In this document: piece after piece, positions 12,208 to 23,000 of the stretch
How the letters are laid out: each line of letters starts with the position of its first letter
Position numbering within the stretch: position 1 is the stretch's first letter
Origin: Zopfochytrium polystomum
Taxonomy: Eukaryota; Chytridiomycota; Chytridiomycetes; Chytridiales; Chytridiaceae
Assembly: GCA_025765615.1 (NCBI GenBank)
Contig: JAIVFJ010000173.1
Coordinates: 1 to 64,000, forward strand
DNA: 64,000 bases
Direction of reading: 5' to 3'
Notes under the pieces: model-generated
What the model was told of the DNA's origin: nothing
What the model saw: the letters and a program-made list of their open reading frames with translations, nothing else
Database searches by the model: none
Made by a program: the position numbers and the translations under genes

Positions 12208-13459
12208 TTATTCGTCTGTAGTGGGCACATCGTGAGCATCGTGAATGAGGTAGTTTGAGAATAAAGCGCCTATTCCAATCACAAATGCGAACGAGAAAGA
12301 AAATCTTTGTTTCAACTTGATGTGGGCGACACCGTCAACCTCGACGAGACCCTTCTCGCCGAAGTCCACGACGGACCCGTGAACCAATGCCGGGGGCTGA
12401 CCACCCACACAATCGCAGGGCCAAACACCACCGCACCAACCATGACGCACGTGCAGTTCATCGAGGCCCGCGTCACAGAGCTGACGGACGGCAGCACAAA
12501 CAGCGCCGTTATCATGGCGACCCACAGCAACGAGACGAATCCGATCGACTTGGAAAGCACGCCAAGCTTGAACGGGCCGGAGTGAACCGCTCGGGACAGT
12601 CGAGGCGGCAGATCTCCGGGATCACGTACGAAATGTACAGCCCGATGGTCGTGATGGACGTGATGGCGGTGAAGGCGATCGTGTTGCGCAGGTACGGCAG
12701 GATGAGGACACAGTCAACGACGATGGCCAGGACGGGCGCGTTGACGGGCGCGTTCACCGTCTTGTTGATCTGGTGCCGGAGCTGGACAGCCGCACGGCGC
12801 CGTCGCGGGAGAATGCGAAGATCATGCGCGAGTTGCCGATGAGGCCCGAGTTGGAGTAGAAAAAGTTTGATGCCACGAGGAAGAGCGTCCAGTTTTTTCC
12901 GGTGGCGTCGTAGAGGACTTGGACGATGGGGAGACCCGTCGCGTTGCCAACGGCGCCGTCGTAGTCTTGGATCGAGAAGAGGAGCGCGAGGATGTAGAAA
13001 GCCGCAGGAGACAACGACCGCGACAACGCCGATGGGCGATGTCGACGCGTCTCGTTTCTTCTGTCACGTGGGCGGATGCGTCGTACCCGGTGAGCGTGAA
13101 CTGAGCGAGCAGGAGGCAGACCAGGATCACCCAGGGGTCGCTTGTGATGCCGGTTTCGTTGAGGTAGTTTGGAAGACGAACGATCCGGTCTGCTTCGTTG
13201 GCGTTTTGGCCAAGGTCACAACCACGACGAGGAAGGGCGTTACGATCTGGACGATTGTCGAGACGAAGAGCAGCCCGATCCATCACGACAGGCCCACCGG
13301 TGGTGAGGCCATAGCCAAACAGCGTGGTGATTCCGAGACGACGCAGGCGACCGACAGCGATACGCCGTAGTCGGTGAAAATTGAGAGCTCCCGCTTCACC
13401 TCCTGCTTGTAGCCGAGCGCCTTGAGGCGTGCCTCGTCCTGGTCGATGACATCGACCAT
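12208..13459 (-). pseudogene. Uga4-like amino-acid/GABA permease, internally deleted
   Basis: Reading from ATG 13459, pieces of a fungal APC-superfamily permease follow in several frames: DEARLKALGYKQEVKREL and FTDYGVSLSV at the N-terminus, GITTLFGYGLTTGGPVVM (first membrane helix), LLLAQFTLTGYDASAHVTEET, ALLFSIQDYDG, TGLPIVQVLYDATG and later helices to a stop at 12208. Intact relatives have roughly 130 more residues between the GGPVVM segment and the LAKTPT-like segment, so helices in the first half are missing. Together with multiple frameshifts this indicates a decayed transporter. Family identity rests on remembered Uga4/choline-permease motifs. Confidence 0.75.
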
Positions 13460-14038
13460 GTTTTTGATGGTTCGGAGAGCGGCGATGGGGCACTGGGGCA
13501 ACGAGTAAGATAACACGATAAGAGGCGGGTTTTGTTTTGCGAGATAAGAAGACAACGAAAAAGACAGAGGAGGAGGGTGGCGCAGTATAACAGACCAGGT
13601 GGTCCGCAATGCGGGCGGATTTCGAAGTGCCTGAAGGACTAACTTCCATATGTGGATTCAGTTCCGAGAATTCTTTGTTTTATCGTTGCCTCAGGACCCG
13701 TGCCATTGGTGCTTCCTATTCACATGATCAATCGCTCCGATACCGAGCCGAGCATCTGATAAAAGACAAGCAATACTGGGACGACCATAATTTCTTCGCT
13801 TCCGCCCTTACATTGCTTTGTCTCGGCAGCCGAAGACACTTCGCGAATTATTCTGATTGCTTCACCTAACAGACCTCCGCGGCTCGTCTGCGACGGTTTC
13901 GTACTCGCAATGTTCTCCACAAGATCCTCAATCAAAAAACTACCATCTTGATTAACACACGCGTGAATTTCTTAGTCCAGTGAGTCTTCGCCAAATGAAT
14001 CGCCATTTTGATGAATTACGGAATTGACGAAGAACAGC
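13460..14038. other. Intergenic, no gene seen
   Basis: No supported gene between the permease start and the end of the LRR-kinase gene. Confidence 0.35.
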
Positions 14039-17000
14039 TCAGATTAGAAGAAAAACCTTCACAGAGCGGTTGACCTTCCGAGCCTCAGCTATGGCACTTG
14101 CACCTTCTTTGCCAAAGTTGTTGACTTGCGAAAATGAGGTAAAAGAAGCGAATTGGCCAAGAACCTGGTTAGGTTTTCACGTGCAAGATCTTACAGAAGA
14201 ACTCACAGCTTAGATCAATACTTTTTAGGGTGGTGTTGATTCTTAAGGCGTCTGCGATTGCTTTTGTGCCATCTGGGCTGATTTGATTGTCTGAGAGCGA
14301 AGAAGATGAGGGAAATTGGGTTAGGAAGTGGAATCAGGGAGGCATCCATCCATAACACTCCAAAAACTGTGATTCATACTGAGGGATTAGCATTAGTACT
14401 CACATCGAAGGCTGACGCGCTGGAGATGACGATCGAATTTAAGCACATTAGCTACGGCTTTTAAGCCACCATCCCCGATTTCATTATCTGCAAGCAAGCA
14501 CGTTATGTAAAGGAACACGAGGCTCCGATGTGGGACATACTCAAAACCCACCGGTGAGATCGAGAACTTGGAGAGTTTTGTTGGTCAGCAAAGCTTCTGC
14601 TAAGGCGCTTGCACCTTCTTGAGCGATTTTGTTCCCTGCAATTTATATAGAAGAGAAACACTAAAAGGCCCCGTTCGGCGCCCTCCCGCAACTAGTAGTT
14701 TTTCAGAAAAATTTTGGTGGTTTTGTGTTTTTTTTGACGGGGTGTTCGATGCCCCCCCAGGTTTTCCCACTGCCGTCAGGAATTTGCAGGAGTGTTCGGC
14801 GCCCCATAACTTTTTGGACCGATAGCTAATTTTTAAGGAGGTGTGTTCGTTCCCCCCTCGCAACATGGCTCGCTCACGCAGAATTCGTGAAAAACATTGC
14901 AAAACAAAAAACAAGTTGGGACCTGTTTTTCAAAACAAATATCAGCTAACACAAGGAACCCACCCCGAGATCATCGAGCTCGACAACGTCGTTGCGATCC
15001 ACGCCCTCGACGATCTGGCCCATGTCTGTTGGTTGCATCGCATGTACATGGCCAAAGTTCTGAGAGCCCACTGCAATCGATTTCGCAGACAGCACACCAT
15101 CAACCTCTCAGCGAGATGCTGGCCATCGCCATCGAGCAGCTTGCCCTTCCTTTATGCAATAGGATGTTCAAAACCGCAGTTTGGACATCGTCACTTTCTG
15201 GATCAATGTGGCTGGATGAGATACGCCAGGGCCACATAGCACGAATGCATGAGAACCTACGGATGGATGTTTCAGCGTTTGAGTAAGCAACCTGGCCCAT
15301 CGTCCCTCCTCCTCAATATCTGGTTCCTCTCACAATGATGCTTCAAGTCATCTCGTGGATAAACTGCAATCAACAGGCAAACTTCCCAAGACCCGTTACA
15401 TGCAAAATCAGGAACAAGTGGTAATCTTCTTGAACACCTGCTGCGGAAACCTGTCCAACCGGCTTGTTCAGGAACAATTTCAACGATCGGGTGACACAGT
15501 CTCTCACTCCGTTCGAGGCGTAATACGGGCGTTGAAGGCGCTATCAAAGGAGTACGTAAAGCTCCCAAGTGGATCTGCCCCAATGCCCTCCGAGATTGCA
15601 AACAAACCAAAACTGTTCCCGTACTTTAAGGATTGCGCTGGTGAGGACTTCAGCAATCGGACTGTTGTTTCTTCAAGGAGCGCTTGACGGATCCCACATT
15701 TCAGCCTGTGTGGATGAGGCGCAGTCAGTTCCTTGGAGGAACCGAAAAGGTGCTCTCAGCCAAAACGTACTCGCTGCTTGTGGGTTTGATATGGTTTTTC
15801 AGTATGTTCGTGCTGGGTGGGAAGGCAGCGCGCACGATTCACAGGTACAGATATTTTCATCTGAAGAACGTCGCCCAGCTTTTCTTTTTTCCTCCACAGG
15901 TACTGGATGATGCAAGAAGCGATGATTTCAGCATTCCTCCTGGCAAATTTTATCTCGCTGATGCTGGATATGCATTGTCAACTTCAATTTTAGTGCCTTA
16001 CCAGGGTATTAGATACAACCTAAAAGAATTTGCCCAAGGGTCTGAGCGGTGAGGCTGCGCAGCTAATGTGTCACGTCCTAATGATCGTCCATCCCTAGTG
16101 TGAAGGATTATAAGGAGCTTTTTAACTTGCGTCACGCAACGGCTCGCAACGTGATTGAACGCATTTTTGGTGCTTTCAAGATCCGGTTTCCAATCCTGTC
16201 CCACATGCGTCCATTCAGTATTCGAGTGCAGCGTGACCTTGTTTTGGCTCTTTTTGTTCTGTTTAACTTTATCCGTATTGAGCAACTGACAGATTTGTTC
16301 AATGAGGGCGATGAAGAAGATGAAGGCTCCGCAGATGTTGTGGAGGAGCTGGAGGACAACTCCAGTGCTGACAAATCCATTGATGATTCTGCTGCAGCCC
16401 ATTCATGAGATACGATTGCCAAAGCCTTGTGGAAGATTATGAAAAGGTTCTGACTGCACGCTGACGAAGATGAAGCAAGTTTGGCACATGCTTTATTTTA
16501 CTTCACTCAACAATCTACCAACATGTTCCAAATAAACTCCACGCGAAGTGCATCACCGTTGACGCCAAGAAAAATATCCATATACGTGAGGTTTGCGGAA
16601 AAGCACTTGGCAGCATCAAAAACCTCAAACAGACGAAAGAACTGCTGTGAGGGGTCAGAATCATCAGTCTGAAGGAGGTTTGGAAAGATGGAGCCTGCAC
16701 GTACAGAGTTTGATGACAGCGTAATGAATGTAATGAATGTTGGAAATGGTGCCATGGGTTGCTCTACTGTCTCACTCAGTCCTTTTACAGTTCCTTAAAC
16801 TCTACTAGTGCGTTACGAAACTCGTTGATAGTTTCAACTGTTTTCCCTTCTCCTGCTTTGTGCAATCGTTTCGGCTTTTCCCCAACCGCCACCTCCAACC
16901 CACTTTTGCTTGTAGATTTTTTTTGTGGCGCGGTGATGGTAGATGCGGTTTTCGTTGGCTCAGTGGGTGCCTCTGACTCGTCTGCTGCTGGGGCCCGCTC

Positions 17001-20000
17001 CTGGCCGCTCTCATCCGCAATCTCTTTGTCGATCTCGTTGCCGCTAACCCTAACTTTTCAACGGGATTTATTCGCTCCAACCCCCCCCGAGGGAAAGGGT
17101 GAGGAATCTGCAACTTTGAAAGTTAAAAAGTGCGTACATATGAAATAGGAGAAACATGTCCAGAGGCAAGAAAGAGGTGCCAAGTCGAGAATCAAAAGGC
17201 AGAAGAGAAAAACAAAGAACAGCAACTTGGTCAAAAAGAAAAAGAGGAGAGGTTCCACAGAGGTGAGGTGAGGTTTAACAACAAGAAAACAAATAGAGAA
17301 CAAATGAGGTTCGAAGGACTGCACCTGAAACACTGTCACCCAGTTCCAGCCTCCTCCTCTGAATCAGAGTCCACATGCCCGTTGCCGTCCACTGTCCCCT
17401 CAACACCCTCAGTTTCCTTCTTCTTCCACTTCTCCCTTGCCTCCCGCCACTGTTTGTTCCTTACTGGATCATAGGTGGTGATGATGACCGACCTTGCAAG
17501 CTTGCGCACCCTGGCTGCTGCCATCCTTTCCTGAATGCTCATATCCTGCCGGTCCACACGACCTGCATCCACCACGACCTCTGCCTCCTCTGCCGCTGTT
17601 GTCTCCGAAGCATCAGTGAAATTGGCAAGCCCTCCACACTCAATGCGCATCTGCATGATCATCCTGGCCAGCTTCATTCCCATCTTCTTTGATGTAATGC
17701 GAGTCTCCTTAGAGATCTTGTCCTCAGCTTTGGCACTGTAGGGGGCCCAAAAGACCAGCGACCTTAGGCCCAAATCCACTGCTGAAATGTTCAAATCCTG
17801 TTGCTTTGCAGTGGGAATCAACTCAGGATGCAGCCTCTCCAGCCTGTCCTTAACCCCTGAACACTCCAAAACATGCCTCCTAGTGCACTTCTCTGCACAG
17901 CCAGCCCTTGCACACTGTTGGTGGAATGCGACCATCCCAGCCATCCACATCAGCAGGTGTCTGAGCCACTTCCTGTTAAATGCAGCACCAGATCGAATAA
18001 CTTGGCATGGCCCCATGTGTGAAGGCACCTCCAACGCCTGAGCCACCCCTGTGGGGGAGGATTTCTTCTGGCACCTCACCAGAGCCCGCTTGTGCATCGA
18101 CAACATGTCTGCAGCCTCAATGTTCTTTGTTCTCACCACCGGCAACTCAATGTCATAGGCCTTGGTTGTGGGGAGCACAAGTGGCAACTCCACAAAGGAG
18201 GGCCGCCTCACTGAGTTCAAGAAATCCTGAATATCCATATAGTCAAGCGAAAACTTTGTCAAGGACTGTCCCACAGAGGCCCCTGAAGCAATCTTTTCCA
18301 CCATGTGCCTGTACATCTGAGCCGTTGTGTTGCGAGCATCCTGAATGTGGTGCAGTCTGAAAAAGTATCTCGCATTCAGCATCTTGTTCCTGGCTGCCAC
18401 AGGGACCACTCCAAACATCAGATGCAGGGCCGCCCCTGAGGAGGTCTTCCCCAGTGACAGCGCCTGCCGCAGGCATTTATCCTGCAATTTCTGCGAATCC
18501 TTCAGCTGTGTGTGGGTCAAGGGGCGCAGTGCAAACCCATACTCCATCATTGGTCTCAGGAAACACATGTAAACCCTGTAAGAGCTCACGGGCCTGAAGC
18601 CCCAGCCATTGAAACCCCGAGCAGCCAAAAAGGCCAGCATCTTTTCTGTTTTCCTCAGTCTCATGGCCAGCGAGGCCTCAAAGTCAATACCCCTGCAGGT
18701 GCGCACAAGACCCAACTGGGTAGTAGACTCCTCCTGGGGAATCTCCACTCCATTCATCTTCAACTTCAAATTCTTCTTGGCTGAAACTGCAACACACTTC
18801 TTGGCAGCAAATGTCATCCCCCGCTTAAGGGACCACTCATGCACCTTGTCTAGCATTCTCTGAAGTACTGTCGCATCCTTGGCAAAGACAGAGGAGTCAT
18901 CAGCAAAGAGCAGCGAGTTTAGCGATGTTGCATTAAATGTCAGCATGTGGTCCCTGAAAGACATGGCCAGTGTCTGAGGCAAGGAGTTGATGGCAACATT
19001 GAACAGCATGGGTGACAGGACTGTGCCTTGGAGAAATCCTCTTGTCACTTGAATCTGAGCAGACTTGTTCCCAAGTACCAGCAGCTGGCATGCATTGAAA
19101 TCAAACAAAGATCTGAGGATCGGCAGCAGTTGAGTCCTTGTAAAGTCACGACTCTTGTCATTCTTGGCAAACCAGATGGAGTCCCACACCAGACTCCTGT
19201 TTGTGCAGTCATACGCGGCCTTAATGTCCAAATACACCACATGCATCTGGGGGTTCAGCTGCTGAAGCTCATGCAAAGTGTAGGCCTGGTCCATGGTGGA
19301 CCGCTTTCTTCTGAAACCTCCCTGCGCCCTGTGGATCATGCCTTCAACCACGCGCTCCACCTGGGGTGCAATCACTCGCTCAAACACAAGTCGCATCCTA
19401 GAGCACAAGGAGATGGGTCTGTAGTTTGCAACGTCGCTGTTGAGCCCCTTGTTCTTGTAGACCAAGGCCACATTGGCCACAGACCACAGAGAAGGAACCA
19501 CATGAAGAGAGGCCACCAGCTGAAAGAATCTGTGCAGGACTGCAGCAACCAAGTGCGGAGCAATTGAGACCAACTCCCCAAAAAGCATGTCTTCTCCAGG
19601 GACTTTGCCCCTGGGGGCATTCTTGCATGCTTCTTCAACATGAACCTTCTTAATCCAGGAGACTTCAGACTGCTTCAGAGGGACCTTGCTCACAGTAACC
19701 GCTGATTCTTCCAGAGCCACGGCGTCAGGGACATCAGTTCCAGTTGGATCATGCCCTATGGTTGTGCGGAAATGGTCTTCGTAATGGCCCATCTTCTGGG
19801 GGTCAAGGGCACACTGGCTCCTATCTGAACGAGCCTTCTGACACTTGATGCGCTTAGCCTCACCAGCAAAGTCACGCACAGCAGAGTCCTGGACAGCTGA
19901 ATATACACGCTTCCTGTACCGCTTGATGGCAATCTTCACAATCTTATTCCACTGACGAAACTGAATCCAGGCCATCTTCTGCCCCACAGGATCATCATCT

Positions 20001-23000
20001 GGGTGAGCCTCAGCAGCCCTTCGCGCCTCCACGCAACGGCGCTTTAGCTCCTCCAGATGCTTCTCCCGCACCTCTGGTCCTCCAGATCCGCCCCTAAAGC
20101 GAACTTTCCCAGCCACCTTGACAGCATTGTCCATGAGCCACTTCACAACAGAGTTTGAAACATCATCCACACAAGCCAAGCGCCTCTCAAAAGTCCAGAG
20201 CTCTCCAGCCTCAGCAGCAGCTTCAACTTCTTTCCAAACTGAATGAATCTGGGCTCTGATGGGTTTCCTGGTGTTCTCAAGGCAGCTAGCAAACTTGGTC
20301 TGTCTCATCATGAGTCTCCGAACATTCAGGCGCTCAAACGGGGGCTTGGTAGTCAGATCCCCATTGAAATGGAAAGTCAGCAGCCGGTGATCTGAGAATC
20401 CAACATACTCTGAGGGGTCATCATGGACAACCAGGTTCTGAACAAAGGGGAGAGCATGCTGGTTGACAAACAGAAGATCAGTGACCCCCCGTCCACCAGG
20501 TCCACCAGCCCTTCCCTCTGTCATTGTGGTCCACTGGCCACGAACCGGCGCAACCCTCCTCCACTGGGAAGGAGGTCGCAGCCAGTCCTGCAGCCAGCAA
20601 ACGCGTTCAGCAGGAGCAGAGGTGCGGCATCCATATTCACGCATCCAAATGTTGAAGTCTCCAATGATCAGAAAGGGTGCTGCAGGCAAAAGAGTGCTAA
20701 CTTGGCTAACTTGATCTTGAAATTCCTGCAGAGATTCCAGAGGTGTGCTCGGCGCAAAATACGTCAATCCAACAATCAGCTCCGACATCTTCACAATGAT
20801 CCATTCTCCCTTGGGGGACCTGTGCAGGGTCTGCACCACCAGGTGGGCATCACTGTCCAGGTCCCCACTCACAACAACAGCAACTCCTTTCTTTGCCCTT
20901 GTTCCAACATTCCGCCCAGGTTGATAAGGAGGGGGCACCCCCCTTGCCTCAGCAACAACACCCCGAACTGCACTCATACTGTCAGAACTCCACATTCCAA
21001 TATCTGAAAACAACATATAGTCTACTTGAAAATCTGAAAAAATTTCCTGAACTTGATCTGAATGTCCAGCTAAGGATCCATGGGCATTCAAAAATCCAAA
21101 TCTCATTGACTTGCTCATGATTCCATGGCATTGGCATCGCCAGCACGCACAGCAGTGGGTTCAGTCTCAGTTTCCTTCCCCTTCCCCTTCGCACCGGAAG
21201 GTGCAGATGGGTACAGAGAGAGATCCTTCAACTTCCCCCTTAAGAGTGTCTCCAACTTCTTTGGCACAGATGCATAGATAGACTTGGCAACATTTGGTGG
21301 CGGTCTGAAGAATGGATGGTTCAAGATCCCAGCAACCCGGCGGATATACGCCTGCACAGCTGCTTCCCTAGCTTCAGGAGAATCCTTCAACTTCGAGGGC
21401 ATCCAGGGCTCACAATCAGTGTCCACAGCAATCTCAGCATCAGCACAAGCCTTGATGAACTTCTCCTTGTCCCCCTCATACACCCAGCATTCCATCAGAG
21501 CAGCATATTGGCCAATGACTGAAATTTCTGGTACTCTGGGGAAGCCCTTCTCAGGTCTGAACACAAGTCTCATGCTGTGGCGGGGGTTAGCCCGACCCAC
21601 ATCTGAAAGGTTAGGTCGGATGTACACTGGAACAAACTTAGCCTCGGGCAGCGACGACTCAGGCCGAACGTAGCCTGGCGCTGAGCGCCGAGCCGCGACG
21701 GCTGAGGGACGTGGCCTCAGAACCTGAGCAATCTTGTCTTCAACAGAGGCATTGGGGTCGGCAGCAACAAAGATGCCTTTCACGAATGGGCTGGGATGGA
21801 TGGGCTTAGGACCATTGAGCGCAACAGTTGCAGCGAAACTTAGCGGGTGCACATTCTGCTTTGTACGAGGCAAGCTTGGCCAGCCTCCTCCAGGTGTCGG
21901 TGGGCGCTCAGACATGCGCGAGGGGGGGCGGCGCCCCCCCCTGGTAGATCGTGGGCGCTCTCGGTCTTCCTCATCAGAATCCCAAGTGGGGTCGTCATCA
22001 ACACGGGCTGGAGGCCTGCGTTGGCTGCCGTCGCCGTCGTCAATGCCACGAGTAGCCTTCAGTAGCAGAATTTCCGCCTCCAATTCATGAATGCGATCGT
22101 CTTTTCGTTTGATGGTCTCGTTGAGGCGGCCAATCTCACCCTTGAGGCGGTCAATCTCGGCCACGCTGTAAGCTAACCCTAACCCTTCTGGTCGTCGGGA
22201 TATTTGCCATCGAAAAATTACACGCAAAAACAACGAAGCAAAAGGGCGCCAGGGGCGCCGAATGGGGCCTAAGGGTGTCAAAGGAAACTGAAACCCACAT
22301 ACCAAGGAGGCTCAAGTTGCACATAGAAGTATTGGTCTTCAGTGCACTTGCGATTGTCTTTGCCCCTTCAGGGCCAATCTTGTTATCTGCAAACAGGTTG
22401 TGCAGAAATAAGTGAGGGAATAAAATGAATCAGCGACCAAAAAAGGGACAGAGCCGTGCTAAACAGAGTTGGCATTGGAAAATTACTCACTGTAAAGATC
22501 AATGCTTTGGAGAGTGTTGTTGATCTTCAGGGCTTTACCCATAGCAATCGCACCTTCCTCGCTGATTTCATTTGCTGCGGTGGAGAGAAGAGATGGTGAG
22601 TTGTTACGAAAATCTAGTTCATTGTCCAAGGTGGGAAGAGCAGAGGGGAACGACGAGCGCTCACCCCTTAAACCAACATTAAGGAGGGAACTGCTGGTCT
22701 GAAGCGCTGCAGCTACAGCTTTTGCACCTTCATTGCCAATTCCATTTGCTGCAGAAACCCAACCAACCAGCAAGAAATGTTTAAAGTATGTATTAGACGC
22801 AGGGTGCACTCACAACGAAAATTGATGATTTGCAGAGTGGTGTTGGCCCTCAAGGCATCCACTATTGTTTTCACACCTTTATCACCAAGCCTACTCCCTT
22901 GAAAAAGGTCATGTGCTAATAACAACTGGAATGCACTTACAGCGAAGATCAAGGCTTGAAGAGATGTGCTGCCTTCCAGGACCTCAGCAATTAACTGAGC

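Larger units (their letters stand above)
17055..22171 (-). mobile_element. Non-LTR retrotransposon (LINE), 5'-truncated
   Basis: The insertion is delimited by identical 12-base copies of GCTAACCCTAAC at 17043-17054 and 22172-22183. On the minus strand it starts inside ORF1 (no ATG within the element before a coiled-coil region), carries full ORF2, and ends with AATAAA (17067-17072) followed by a short AAAA tail. Loss of the 5' end and a target-site duplication are classical products of target-primed reverse transcription. The element lies inside the Harbinger accessory gene. Confidence 0.9.
14667..22269 (+). mobile_element. PIF/Harbinger DNA transposon (split by a LINE)
   Basis: Terminal inverted repeats GGCCCCGTTCGGCGCCC (14667-14683) and its complement with one mismatch (22253-22269) bound the element. 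Flanks are CTAAAA on the left and TAAG on the right, near the TAA/TWA target preferred by this superfamily, though no exact TSD is visible. Inside are the transposase gene (+) and a second ORF (-), the usual two-gene Harbinger layout. Without the 5.1 kb LINE plus one TSD copy, the element is about 2.5 kb. It sits within an intron of the kinase-LRR gene. Confidence 0.85.

Noticed and set aside
17043..22183. CCCTAA-type units as evidence of a chromosome end or internal telomere
   Set aside because: Only two units, present as an exact 12-bp target-site duplication of a LINE; not a telomere array.
22172..22305. Start of LINE ORF1 at 22305 (MVCGFQFP...)
   Set aside because: This part is Harbinger end and host intron sequence; the LINE begins at 22171, so the Met is a chance read-through.
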